A stretch of DNA of 64,000 nt from Macrothele yani (GCA_039090855.1 CM077011.1:25449001-25513000); one strand, 5' to 3'. Positions 41,866 to 52,955 are shown, counted from the first letter of the stretch. Translations and numbers: made by a program. Notes: generated by a model from the letters alone, not told the origin.

Positions 41866-43290
41866 CTTCCCAGCTCGAAAAGAATTTTCCGAATCGGTCA
41901 AGTATTTGCAGAGATACGGTATCCAAAAGCAGACGGGCGGACAGACAAAGTTATAACTTAAGCATGTATTTTTTTCCAAAAGATGTGCTGAAAAACTTAT
42001 ACATAGTTTGTAAGTATGCACACAACAAGTGACTCATTTGGAAACAAGTGAAGAACAAGTTAAAATAATTAAAATAGTGCACTTGTTTGTTCGACCATTA
42101 ATTTTTCATTAATTCATTATTAATTAGTGATCCGAGATAGCCGTTTATTTCTTGAAATCACAAAAATTGAACATGAAATTTATTTACCAATGAATTTCAA
42201 TTTATTAGGCGAAACACTCTGAATTTTCCACTCTGAAAGACTTCAAAATTTGTGTAAAAGATATTCCATTGTCTAATTATTAGTTCTATTTCTTCGCATT
42301 TTAACTGCAAAGCATTTTTTGCACGCAATATCATTTGTCTTGTCATGTGGAACAAAAAATCGGCCTTTTGTAGTTCATGAAAGTTACTCGTGTGAATCAA
42401 GAGCCCTCAGGTTTTCCCTTTTACTGAATAGCAAATCTGCAGCTTAACTGAAAGATGAACTTTTCTAAATTCACGTCCGTTGGAACAATGGAGAATATTT
42501 TGAATGAAGCCACTTTTCCCCTGAGGAACAAGTTGTCACAATGGCGGTTTCTGCAAGACTTCGCATTTTCTGATGCAATCTTCTGCCACTCAATAATTTT
42601 GAAAGAATGAAAATTCTGAAAGCATTGTGGGAGCACCAATTTTTAAACTGGTGTTTGTGCTGGGAATCCACATGTCTCCAGAGGATCTAGATCGATGGTT
42701 CGATAGCTGCTTTCAGCCTGGGCATCGATAGACACGTATCATCTTAAATCCCCGGGAAGTTCTATTGAATCCGAACACTGATGCCAGTTTTGTGAACAAT
42801 AATATCTCATTACACCAAGCCATTTAAGCTTATCGCACTTGATGTGGGTATTTGGAGGAACCATATTTTGCTGACATACTTGCTAAAAAATACAAAAGTT
42901 TAATGGGAAAGTAATGAGACCATTGGGTATCTTTCACTTTTCAGCGGCCAAGAAAATTTGCTTTACTAATGTATCTTCGTGTAATTACAATCCAAGTCGG
43001 CGGTAACCCATTTAAAAAAAACAAGCTCCAGAGACCTACCCGAGCTGGCCTTAGCTTTTATTTTTTTTATCTGCCCAACAACATTTTCGAATGCGACTTA
43101 ATATATTTTCTGACGTGCGTACCTCAGAGGTAAGCCTTTGCCGGCGTAGTTCACTTGGTAGAACGTACATCATTGGAGAAGGAAGATGTGGAATCTAATG
43201 GCATCACCCACAGAAAAGATCAAATTCGCTATAATTTCTATGTGAGCGCTTTTAGTTGCGCGTACGACATCTGAGCGATGTGCCTTTAAG
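41866..43290. other. unassigned spacer
   Basis: No gene recognised. A D-arm-like 'gtagttcacttggtagaacg' near 43146 resembles a tRNA but has no matching T arm. Small minus-strand frames at 42421-42671 carry no motif. Confidence 0.35.
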
Positions 43291-43299
43291 AATATCATA

Positions 43300-44230
43300 C
43301 TTGAGCGTGGCTAAGGCTTGATTGTGATTATAAGTCTTAGAAGATCCTTCGCTGGAGTGAAGTTCATGATGCATTTCGCATATCTCCAAAAGAAAAAATT
43401 TAGTGGAGCTAAATCTGGAGAACGAGGCGACAAAGGAATCAGCACACCTCAGCTAATCCATCTTTTTTATGACTGGAGGTCTAACGACCACCGTGATCAC
43501 CTCAATGGGATATAAGAAGTCGCCCGTTTCTAATTTAGTGCCACTGGTTCCAGGAAAGCGAGAGAGCCAGTGCCGTAAGACAAACACAAGATCCATGCCT
43601 CACCGGGATTCGAACCCGGGCCCCTTTCGGACGAATGATCAGAAGCCATCGCTTAGAGTACTGCGCCACCGGGGCGACGCCAATTCATCTGCCTAATAAC
43701 TCCTTATGAGGAAGCTCTTTCACCTAGAGACCAATGTGAGGAAGCGCTCCATCTTGTTGGAAGATGATGCCAGTTACAGTTCGTGAAGATGTGGTAAAAC
43801 AAATTGCTTGAACATATCAAGGTAAATACTCCTGCTCACCATCTTTTTGATAAAAGCGAAAGGCCCGGTTATCCTGTCGTGCACGACATCACACCAGATA
43901 TTGATTTTTGCACTGCTTCCCGTATGCTTCCGTACAGCATGGAAGGGCAGGTTTCAGAACCCCATATTTGAATGTTTTGGCGGTTAACCTGGCCACATAC
44001 ATGAAATTCTGCTTAGTCCGAAAACACTGTATGCTGCAGAAATGTGTTATCGTTATCAATTGTATTCAAAATGTTGTACCGCGAATTCCATCCGTAAGCT
44101 TGCAAAGTTTGTATTTTTTACGAAAACAATTTTCAGAGCACTTTCTGGACAGTTTAATCCGGTATTTGAAATTCCTGAAATGCCAGTCTTGTCGATTTGT
44201 CTGGGCTGCATTAAATCCTTGCCTAACGGA
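43300..44230 (-). pseudogene. Tc3-like DDE transposase remnant, split by a SINE
   Basis: Minus-strand reading from about 44230 passes through a decayed N-terminal part, then FSD-AEFHVCGQVNRQN (first catalytic aspartate), a GPFAFIKK-like segment, and IIFQQDGA followed by PHIGL (second aspartate). After the SINE at 43464-43681 it continues with LIPLSPRSPDLAPLNFFFW, where the third catalytic residue of the PLDFF-W pattern is asparagine. This pattern matches the arthropod Tc3-like transposases that often carry a DUF4817 N-terminal domain. Stops and shifts are frequent. Terminal repeats were not found. Confidence 0.65.
43464..43681 (-). mobile_element. SINE-A inserted in a transposase remnant
   Basis: Complete head and body with a short tail. 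Flanks are aatccatct (43455-43463) and aattcatct (43682-43690). Confidence 0.88.
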
Positions 44231-44240
44231 TTCCTCATTT

Positions 44241-44437
44241 ATTTTTTATTTTTGATTGAAGGTTTCACGACCACCGTGAGCAACTGAATGGACTATAAGC
44301 AGTCTCCCGTCCCTAATTTAGGGTCACTGGTTCCAGGAAAGGGAGAGAGCCAGTGCCGTAAGACAAACACAACATCCATGCCTCACCGGGATTCGAACTC
44401 GGAAACCTTCCCGGACGAATGGTCAGGAATCATCGCT
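44241..44437 (-). mobile_element. SINE-A, head truncated
   Basis: The tail and body are present and the B box reads gggattcgaactc on the plus strand. The head ends at 'catcgctt', before the A box. Flanking similarity is limited to 'tcattt'. Confidence 0.8.
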
Positions 44438-44663
44438 TCATTTCTGTCAGCGTCATGTTGTTTTCCTGAGAATGGATTCTTTGAAACACTACCTGTTAAC
44501 ATAAAGCGGTCGTACCAGTTTTTATGTGACGTCCTGATGATGAATTACTCAGTGCATACACTATATTATCAAAAGTATTCGGACACTACCAAATGTTTGC
44601 ATACGTGCAAAGAATAGTTGCGCAGGATAGTGCGCTGAGCGTGGGGAGGTACTTATTTATATA

Positions 44664-45947
44664 CAGGAGTTGTTCAAAATAATGGAAACACCTTGAAATA
44701 ATAGGTGTCACGTCCCTAATATTGTGAGGGAACAACCTTGGCATTTAAAACTGCTCGAATCCTCCATGGAATGGAGGCATACAAGTCCTGGATGGTGGAA
44801 AGTGGTATGTTGTACCATTCTTCCTGCAGAAACTTCTCCAATTCCTTGAGAGACTCTGGAGAAAGATAACGAATCGCAATCTGTTTTCAAACACAGACTA
44901 CAGGGGCTCAATGATGTTTAAGTCCGGTGATTGTGCAGGCCAGGGAAGGTGCGAAACTTCATCCTCATGTTTTTCAAACTATGATTGAATAGTTCGACTT
45001 CTGTGAATCGGGGAGTTATCATCTTGAAAGGTGCAATCCCCTGACGGAAACAATGTCTGCGCCATTGAATGCACATGGTCGGCCAAAATAGGGACATAGT
45101 CACCGCTAGTGATCCTTCCGTGTAAGGTGATAATGGGACCTGCGGCAAAACCAGGAGATCATGGTCCAAACCATTACGGAACCGCCCCCATGCTTCACTG
45201 TAGGAAGGAGACAGTCTGGGTTGCAGGCTTCTGCGGGGGTTTTCCACACGTAAACCCGTCCTGTAGTAGGGAAGAGTGAGAAACTTGATACATCGGAAAG
45301 CAAGACATGTTTCCATTGATCTGGAGTCCGTGTTTTATGTTCCTGGCACCACTGTAGTCTTCGTTTCATATTCACCTGTGACATCAGGGGGTTTTGCAAT
45401 CGCAGCTCTGCCGTTAATATTGTGCGTATGCGATTCCCTTCTCACGGTATGTGTCGACAATGGGTTTTGGAGATGTGCATTAACCTCAGCAGTCACTTTC
45501 GTCACCCTGGTCTTTCTCCTTCCGGTCACAATCCTCTTGTCTCTCGCGGTGAGTTTGGCTTTCCTTACCCAGTTGTGTCTCGCAGATGATGTTGTGCCGT
45601 GAACATTGTATTCTGTCATGAATTTCGACACGGTACCTCTCTATACCCCCAATACCTGCGCAACTGTGGTTACCGATGCACCAACCAGCCGGGCTCCTAC
45701 AATCTGCCCTCTTAGGAACTCCGATAGGTCACTCATTGTGCCTTCACCTGGAACGAAATTATGCAAACACCGATTTAGAATGCTATCACACAGAGCCTTG
45801 AGACTATAAGCAACACTTTGTTACAAAACAAAATTGTAGCTACATGTTCGTTTTACTGAAAACTGCTCGAATCCTCCTTGGAATGGACGACACATACCGA
45901 AATCATTGCTTTCAGCGAGGTGTTTCCATTATTTTGGACAACCGCAG
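44664..45947 (-). mobile_element. Tc1-like element, copy 2 of the DD36E family
   Basis: The left end begins caggagttgttcaaaataat and the right end reads ttggacaaccgcag before TA (45948-45949). TA on the left is at 44662-44663. The right half carries an extra stretch of about 26 bases near 45863 that copies sequence from the left half. Confidence 0.88.
44668..45736 (-). pseudogene. Tc1-like transposase, broken, sister of the 2.8 kb copy
   Basis: The start at 45736 reads MSDLSEFLRGQIVGARLVG. A stop lies at about codon 31, and the next frame from 45631 is open for 98 codons through the second DNA-binding helix region. The first catalytic motif is SDVSSF (glutamate changed to valine, aspartate kept). 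GGGSVMVW follows. The second motif is FQDDNSPIH and the third SPDLNIIEPL, followed by a stop in place of tryptophan, the same change as in the sister copy. The shared TAG hints that the parental element already carried it. The C-terminus LKELEKFLQEEWYNI is intact. Confidence 0.87.
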
Positions 45948-46548
45948 TACGTACCTCTCCACGAGATATTCTGCAGTGTTATCAGTAACTTTGAAGCAGA
46001 TATGCCGCGTGGACGTGAATTTTCCGAGTTCCAGCGTGTTCTGGTCATACGGTGTCATTTGAGTAACGTTTCAATACGAAGCATTGCATCTAAACTAAGA
46101 ATTACAAAATCGACTGTAGCTGATCTCATGAAGAGATGGAAGCAGGACGGTGGAACTACAGCAGAAACAAAAACCCGTTCAAGAGTGCTGCACAAACTGA
46201 TGGAACGTGACCGAAGAGCCATGTTAAGAAATTACGTTCTTTCTCTGCGTTTTCATCGCCGCTGAATTACAATGCTTCTGATGGCTCGGTTAGTACCATA
46301 ACTATCCTCAGAGAGTTGCCCAGTGTGGGCTATTATGTTAGAGCAGCGACACACAAACCACACATCATTACTGTGAATGCGAAGCGCTGTTTACAATGGT
46401 GCGTTTTCCGTCGTTTCTAGAATGTTGGCAACTGGAAAGCTGTTCTATCGATGGATGATGTTAAGTTTTTACTTATTACTCCCTCGTTTGTTTGTTTGTA
46501 GTCACCATTTGGTACATCCTTTTTTGTATCAATGAACCATCTTATATA

Positions 46549-48093
46549 CACTGGTGTGCAAAAAATAAGGACGAAGAGGAGAAATTAGCATAACAGCGGA
46601 ACGAGCAGGCAGAACGGACCGAAATACCACTCAGGAGATAGACTAGGGTCCAGTACCGGTAGGGCATGCGCATATGTGCAGCATGACGTAGGGGGAGTGT
46701 CGGAAGGGTATAAAACGCACGGGCGGTGTACAATTCGGTGAAAGATATTGCACGGTGTACATCGGTTTGAACGACGTCGAGTTGCTGCCATCGTGTGATA
46801 TGGCCAACAGGCAATCTAGTAGACGACATCTGGATGACTTTACCCGAGGTCGCGTTATTGGGAAGTTGGAAGAAGGTCGAAGTCTGACAAGTGTGGTCGA
46901 GGAGTTCGGGATCGCTGACAGCATCGTTTCACGAGCTTGGAGACCATTATCAAACGACAGAAATAGCTGTCCGAGAGTTTAGCAGTGGTCGTCCACGAGC
47001 AACCACGGCGGCGGACGAGCGGTATATTGTCCTACAGGTGAGAAGAGACAGATGGCAGACAGCGGGAGAAATCGCAAGGCACATGCAACAGACAACTGCA
47101 CGTCCGTTATCGCGGTTGACCGTGGCCAGGAGACTGCACAAAGGTGGTCTATTTTCTCGACGACCAGTACGGTGTGTGCCAATAACGCCTGCTTATCCTA
47201 AACGGCGGTTTCTGTGGTGCCAGGAACACAAAAACTGGACACATCAGCAATGGGGTTGAGTTCTTTTTACGGATGAGAGCCGATTTAGTCTGACGAGCGA
47301 TTCTGGACGTATACACATCTGGAGACAGCAGGGATCACGCAATCACACCTCCAACGTCATCCAAAGGGACCGATTTGGAGGTGGCGGAGTTCTCGTTTGG
47401 GGCGGTATCATGCTTGATAGCCGTACTGACCTCCACATCTTCCAAGGAGGTTCAGTCACTGGTGTCCGCTATTGTACCGAGGTTCTCCTGCCTCACGTGC
47501 GTCTGTTTAGTGGTGCTGTGGGTCCTGAGTTCCTCTTCATGGACGACAACGCTACACCTCTTCGTACAGTGGCTGTCGCAGAGCTGTTGGAGAGTGAAGA
47601 TATTCAATGCATGGATTGGCTCGCAAGGTCCCCGGAGCTAAATCCAATCGAACACGTGTGAGACCTTCTCTGGAGACGCTTGGCAGCACGTCGCCAGCCA
47701 CCAGCAACGATTCCACAGCTGCGATTGGCGCTACAAGAGGAATGGGCCGCGATGATTCAACAGCTCCTTGACAACCTGGTCCTCAGCATAGACAGACGTT
47801 TACAACCTGCAACACAGTCAGGAGTGATCATATCCCCTACTAAAGACTTGATTTTCTTGGCAGCCGCCTGTCACATGGACGTTTCTGTCTTCTGACCAGT
47901 TGTGCTCGAAGCTACCGTTTCAATAAAGTGCCTTTGTGTCCTTTGGATTCCTTGTTTGGACGGTTTTGCTCACTTGTCCCATATTCTTACTACATCTTGG
48001 GGATCTTATGGTGTGATTTGAGTCGATGTGGAGCACTTTCGCACAACGTTACATTCGAAAAACCGTCTCGTTCTAAATTTTTGCACGCTAGTG
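46549..48093 (+). mobile_element. Tc1-like element (DD34E), full length
   Basis: The left end begins cactggtgtgcaaaaaataa and the right end, inward, begins cactagcgtgcaaaaattta. TA flanks at 46547-46548 and 48094-48095. Length is about 1.55 kb. Confidence 0.9.
46800..47895 (+). pseudogene. Tc1-like transposase (DD34E), lightly damaged
   Basis: The start MANRQSSRRHLDDFTRGRV at 46800 (an upstream in-frame start also exists at 46755). One frameshift near 46940 separates the first helix-turn-helix from the rest. A CGA-to-TGA stop follows THQQWG at 47257. After it the frame continues with FTDESRF, GGGGVLVWGG, FLFMDDNATP and SPELNPIEHV, and a TGA replaces the next tryptophan. Thirty-four residues separate the second aspartate and the glutamate. 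The C-terminus runs to 47895. Three lesions only, so this is one of the better preserved Tc1 copies. Confidence 0.9.
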
Positions 48094-48095
48094 TA

Positions 48096-48440
48096 TATGC
48101 ACTCAGCGGTGGCATAACTTGGGTCCGAGACCTGGGCTATCTCCCCACCACCCTCCCCCCGGTGCTGTTTTTTAAAAAGTGCGAAGTTTATTTTTTAATT
48201 GTTAAGTAATAGAAGTAACATTTTTTTCTAAATTTTAGGTACATGCTATTGCTAACATGATACCTAATAATTATGAGAAATAGGATTTGAAAACTTATTT
48301 GTGCACGAACTCCATTCTTCTTTCCGTTTTCACAAAAATGTTTCTTCCGAATACTTTTTCATACTTAAAAATAGTGTTTTTCTTTTTTTACAAACCAGCC
48401 AAGTTGCTCGAATGTGCATGTCCTTGTGTGGCTCTAAAAT
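48096..48440. other. unassigned spacer
   Basis: C-rich and T-rich short runs. Nothing recognised. Confidence 0.35.
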
Positions 48441-48443
48441 ATA

Positions 48444-49335
48444 CACTATTTCCCAACAAGCAATTGGACACTCCTGCAATCGACGATATCTGCGGTCCTG
48501 ATACACGTCACGGCCGCCCCCGCCCTTAAATATCGTCTGGGAAACAACAACGTAACCAGTCGCATGCAAGATGCCACGCAGTTCGGACCTCTCTGATTTC
48601 GAGAAAGGTGTAATCGTCGGGTATCAGAGAAATGGCCGATCCATACGTGACATTTCCAGCGAGTTGAAGTACCCAAAATCGACAGTGGCCTATGTGATTG
48701 GCAAGTGGAAGTTGAGAGGTGACTGTCAGAATGTTCCCCGACCCGGCAGACCCACAAAACTGGGAGTTAGAGACCGACGGGTGCTGGCCAAAGAAATTCA
48801 GAAGAACCGCACCAAATCGATGGGCCACGTCCGCGAGGAGTTTCAACAGACATCTGGGAGTGTTTTTTCGATGAATACCATCCGTAAAGCAGCCCATCTG
48901 CTCGGTTTTCATGGACGTGCTGCCGCCCACAATCCTTTGATCACCAAGTCCAATAGCGCTTCTCGGCTAACGTGGTGCAAAGAACGTCGACAGTGGACCG
49001 TTGAACACTGGAATCAGGTTCTCTGGAGCAACAAATCAAGGTTCACCCTCTACCGTTCGGATGGCAGGCTCTGGGTTTGGCGTCTGCCTGGAGAATGCCT
49101 CCTGATGGAATGCAGTGTGCCAACTGTGAAGTTCGGCAGTGGTGGAATTATGCTATGGGGGTGTTTCTCCTGGTATGGCACGGGACCCTTGGTCGCAATT
49201 CCTGGTAGACTCAACGCCGAGACCTACTGCACCATTTTGGATGACCATGCGCTTCCTACGTTGTGGCAGTTTTACGGGGTGGACACATGTTACTTTCAGG
49301 ATGACAATATCACCTGTCACCAAGAAAGCACTAGT
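48444..49335 (+). mobile_element. Tc1-like element, 3' truncated
   Basis: The left terminal repeat (cactatttcccaacaagcaa) follows TA at 48442-48443. Homology ends at about 49335 where a dispersed repeat begins. There is no right end. Confidence 0.82.
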
Positions 49336-49362
49336 CGGATACCAAGGACTATCACCAAGTAG
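48571..49362 (+). pseudogene. Tc1-like transposase, 263 codons open, C-terminus missing
   Basis: The longest undamaged Tc1 frame here. [19 protein letters not shown] begins the first helix-turn-helix (to about residue 50). A GRPTKL hinge follows, then the second DNA-binding domain (to about residue 120) and [15 protein letters not shown]. The first catalytic motif is WSNKSRF: both the aspartate and the glutamate of DE are changed (to N and K). [13 protein letters not shown] and FQDDNITCH (second aspartate) follow. The frame then enters foreign sequence and stops at 49362. With the first aspartate changed and the last catalytic glutamate absent, it cannot cut DNA in the usual way, but the DNA-binding half is whole. 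Confidence 0.85.
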
Positions 49363-49412
49363 TAGTGGGATGAATATTACTACAGACTAGTGAGATGCCT
49401 ACCAACAGTGAC

Positions 49413-49570
49413 AGGTTCATGGTCAGAGTTGATCATGTGAGAGGGGCAAAGAAATCATTGTGTGGCAGCTTTTCTTAAACCCGAAAGATATGTGAATATT
49501 TCTGTTTGGTAAGCGTGGAGGGTTTTAGGCAACATTTAGTTCACATTCATTGGCCGCTTAAAGAGTTAAG
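49413..49570 (+). repeat. dispersed repeat, copy 2
   Basis: Sister of 28490-28670. It directly follows the truncated Tc1, so the junction at about 49340-49413 could be the 5' end of this unclassified repeat. Confidence 0.58.
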
Positions 49571-49965
49571 CTCTGATAGTAGATGTTCAGGGAAGCTTTC
49601 ACAAAATTTATCAAACAGTTCGAATCCAACAAAGCCACGAATTTAAGATATAATATCACTGATTTTAACTAATTGACACTTCACAGAAACTGAAACAACT
49701 CTCGCGAAACACGCGCCGGAAGCATGGAAGGATTGAGGTAGTCCGAAGTCTTCTTTTTTTCGGAGCGAGCCTTTGGCCGAAGCAATGGCCACTCACGAGC
49801 TCCGTAGCTCATTCATGTTGTCATGGAAACGCTAGCAGGAGATAGTATTGAAGCTCTTCGCAGCAAAACAGCGGTCTCTCGAAGACGTACTTGCGTCTAG
49901 CCGTTAATCATCGCTCGCCAGACTGATTCTCATAATCGAAAGAAGCGAATCCGGTCATGTTTTTT
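49571..49965. other. unassigned spacer
   Basis: I see no gene or repeat here. Confidence 0.35.
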
Positions 49966-50184
49966 TTTTTTTTTTTGATTGGAGGTTTAACGACCACCGT
50001 GAGCAACTCAATGGGCTATTAGCAGTCGCCCGTCCCTAATTTAGGGTCACTGGTTCCAGGGAAGGGAGAGAGCCAGTGCCGTAAGACAAACACAACATCC
50101 ATGCCTGACCGGGATTCGAACTCGGACCCCTTACGGACGAATGATCAGAGGCCAGCGCCTTAGACCACTGTGCCACCGGGGCGG
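49966..50184 (-). mobile_element. SINE-A with target duplication
   Basis: Very close to the copy at 2278-2502, sharing diagnostic changes (gcctgaccggg, ccccttacggac), so both come from one subfamily. The flanks share catgttttttt (from 49956 and from 50185). Confidence 0.92.
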
Positions 50185-50820
50185 CATGTTTTTTTCGCAC
50201 CGAAAGCATTGACATATCTTAATCCCTTTGATTATTGACTTTTTTTTTGTATATTTAATTAACTTTTATTTGCGCATTCTCTGGGCTTCGCAGCTGGCCA
50301 AGCTAGCCTCGAATATGCGCCACTGGCACTCAGGCAGAATGTGTACCTTCTATTGAGAATATTTCTGCCAGAGTTATTCGTTGCCACCAGTTCAGAATTT
50401 GATTATAAAGCCTGGACGACTTATTTTACACTCCACCACTCACCTCAGAGGCGTAGTGAAAGATCTCTATTTTTTTTTTTTTTTTTTTTTTTAAATTTAA
50501 CGTTACCGCTGATTTTTTTGTCATTACACGCAGTCTTTCTATTTTTTTCTTTTTTGGAATTCAACATTACCACTGATTTTTCAGGCAGTTTTTCTCTCTC
50601 TATTTATTTTTTTTACATCACTCCACGTCACCACAGATGAGTTACGCTTTTCGCTACGTCATAGTATGCAGTTGTTTTTCGTTAACGGGACTCGGCCCGT
50701 TGGTTATTATGGTAAACGGTAAAAATACCCCCGAAGATAATACCCCTGAAAACTGAAAATAGGTAAAAATGACTCCGGAAAAAATACCAACGGAGGAAAT
50801 ATCCCCAGAACAAAGGGTTC
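50185..50820. other. T-rich spacer with short repeats
   Basis: T runs near 50470 and 50540. Two similar phrases 'cattaccactgattttt' and 'cgttaccgctgattttt' suggest an old duplication. Repeated 'aataccccNgaa' phrases lie at 50735-50815. Confidence 0.45.
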
Positions 50821-50822
50821 AC

Positions 50823-50880
50823 TGTAAACTGCCACACAGGAACACTGATGTGTGGCAGTGTTCCGGTGTGGCAATTTACA
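50823..50880. repeat. 58-base hairpin
   Basis: The arms 50823-50847 and 50856-50880 pair at 23 of 25 positions around an 8-base loop (atgtgtgg). The arms contain tgccacac and ggaacactg. Whether it is transcribed is not known. Confidence 0.7.
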
Positions 50881-51108
50881 GGCAACCCTGCCACACATCT
50901 TTCAGCAACTTGGCCCCAAAGGTTCAAAGAGGGGGGAGGCTGTAAAGATTGCCGTTTCTGGGCCTATATTGAGAACTGAATTGGGAACTCCAAAGGAATT
51001 TCGCGAAAACGTTCCATGTAAGCGAAGCGAGAATCGTACTTTAATTTGAAGAAATAAATTGCCGAGGATCCGAGGTACACTTGGTTTGGGGGAAGGGCTC
51101 TATATATT

Positions 51109-51385
51109 ATATTAAAAATCAATAGCTTTTCCTTTGGTGGTGTTGAAACCAGAAAACAAGATGGCGCGACCTTTACTTTGATGACGTCAGTAGACAAACA
51201 AATGTTGGATTGCATAATTACGGTTATGTTTTAGAAAATATTAAGTACTCCGAGTTATAAAATGAAGCTATTTTAATCGATGTTCAAATTTTTATCCTTG
51301 GGAACGCATTAATTGTGAAGAAAATGTGTACAGAAGTTTTCCCATTGGAAGTATAGGAAGCAACATTACTTGACGTCCACCTTAA
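51109..51385. mobile_element. TTAA fold-back element, right half only
   Basis: It matches the right part of 32022-32633, including one 'agatggcgcgacct' block with TGACGTCA and the final 'cgtccaccttaa'. The left inverted arm is missing. Confidence 0.82.
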
Positions 51386-51491
51386 AGAAATGTCTTTTTA
51401 GCTGCTGACGTCGACCCCCCCCCCCGTCCCGTCCCGTCATGCTTAGCTTTCTGATAGGCAACCGACTTTTGAGCTGCTAACGTCGCAACTA

Positions 51492-52285
51492 CTGGGCTTC
51501 TTTGACGTCTTCAAAAACGCATGACGATTCTTCGGCTGCTTACTCCTGTAAAGGCGTTACCAGTTTGAAATGAATCATTGGTCCACTGGTAGACTTTTCT
51601 TTTTGGTGAATTGGTCTTCTAAGCTTCCCATCAGGTTAATCGGCCTTTTCAACCCATCGTCAGATTAAGTTTGTCCCGAGAATAGATTATTTTCAGATTT
51701 TTGTTGAATAAGGTGATACAACGCATAACTAGCGCATGGGGAAAATACAGAACATTGACCCTGAAGAAAAGATAAAGGTTTTAAGTAGAGTAAATGCTGA
51801 TGCCCTGATTTTTATAACCGAGTTTGGAATTAGAAAAAACCAACATTCTATCACATAAAAAAAAAGACCCATGGAAAATCTTCCATTTTGTCTTAAAACT
51901 GGAAAACTCCTCTTCGTTACGGAGAAAAGAAGCCGCACTACGGGTGCATATGGTAAAAACAGCAACGAGCCAATGGAATTCCGATTAGATATGTGATCGG
52001 TGGTAGTTTTTCATCACTGCTTATCAAAGACACCGCACTGGTGGTCTTTAATTGTCACTGATGAAAAACGCAAGATCATCTTCCTCCATTTAAACATTTC
52101 TGTCAGTCATCCAACGGACCAGAGGGTCGTCCTATGTTGGTAATGGGAAAAACTGAGGCTCATGTTCCTCCAACTTCTGTCAGTTTACCAGTGGACCAAT
52201 GATTCATCTTAAACTGGTAACGCCTTTACAGTCGTAAGCAGTCGAAGAATCGCCTTGCGTTTTTTGAAGACAGCAAAGAAGCCCA
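51492..52285. repeat. imperfect 0.8-kb fold-back structure
   Basis: The arm at about 51492-51593 (with 'taaaggcgttaccagttt' and 'aatcattggtccactgg') returns inverted at about 52180-52285. The arms are about 100 bases each and the loop is about 590 bases. No frame in the loop has a recognisable motif. Confidence 0.75.
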
Positions 52286-52368
52286 AGCTGACAGCTTTTC
52301 TCAAACGCTAGCGAGATTTAAAGAACACAATACCAAAAGAGTGCTCTTTTCAACTAGACAAACAGCGG

Positions 52369-52590
52369 GGACAAAGCCAATATAGAAATTCTCTGCAAAG
52401 CATGGGAAAAGATTCTTATGATGAAAAACCCGTTCTCGATCTGAAGAGAATAGAGGATGATGATTATTTGGAGCTGCCAGTTTAGAAGCCGCGACCGGTT
52501 GACTTCAGATGAAGAAGAAGCATACTACCACAACTTGACTGATGAAGCGATTGTTAATCAAGTGCAAGGTCAGGAAAGCTGAAGGAAGAG
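52369..52590 (+). pseudogene. possible pogo/Tigger transposase C-terminal remnant
   Basis: The frame reads ILCKAWEKILMMKNPF and, after stops, SDEEEAYYHNLTDEAIVNQVQ. The last part resembles the acidic tail and 'LTDEEII-V' segment of Tigger-type proteins. No catalytic region or ends are visible, so this is tentative. Confidence 0.35.
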
Positions 52591-52955
52591 AAGAAAGCGA
52601 AGATTAACACATGAAGGGAGAAGTGCTATTAGATCAAACTTTTCACAGATACAACAGCATTAAGATAATCTTGCTTTTATAGTTAGGTAGTACTTTTGGA
52701 ATTCAAAGTATTACCTGACTTTGAGAGAACTGGATCAAGAAGTGATCCATACATAGCATCGAAAAACCTCACAGCACTAAATTTGCAGTTTATTTAAGCG
52801 TGTAGCTACTGCCTATACTTTGGAAGAGCCTTTAACTTCAGTGAACCGCAACTTAAAACGCTTGTCAAAATTTTTTTTATGTGTTTAATGATAAATATTA
52901 TTTTTGTCACCAAATTCCTTCAACATTTCTTCAGCTCCAGATCCATGTTTATTTA

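Larger units (their letters stand above)
44559..46545 (+). pseudogene. outer Tc1-like element, split by a nested Tc1 and truncated
   Basis: The left terminal repeat (cactatattatcaaaagtatt) follows a TA at 44557-44558. After about 105 bases the 44664-45947 element interrupts it. The outer element resumes at 45950 with its leader and a start at 46001: MPRGREFSEFQRVLVIRCHL, then IRSIASKLRITKSTVADLMK, a Tc1 helix-turn-helix domain open for about 88 codons. A frame change leads to SVSTITILRELPSVGYYV and LQWCVF, and then VLSMDDVKFLL in place of the first catalytic WSDESRF. The protein is lost after about 46500, just before the next Tc1 at 46549. Confidence 0.75.

Noticed and set aside
43140..43215. 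tRNA gene (D-arm-like gtagttcacttggtagaacg)
   Set aside because: No T arm or acceptor pairing could be found downstream.
46001..46265. Independent homeodomain-like gene
   Set aside because: It is the helix-turn-helix N-terminus of a truncated Tc1, with the terminal repeat of the same element at 44559.
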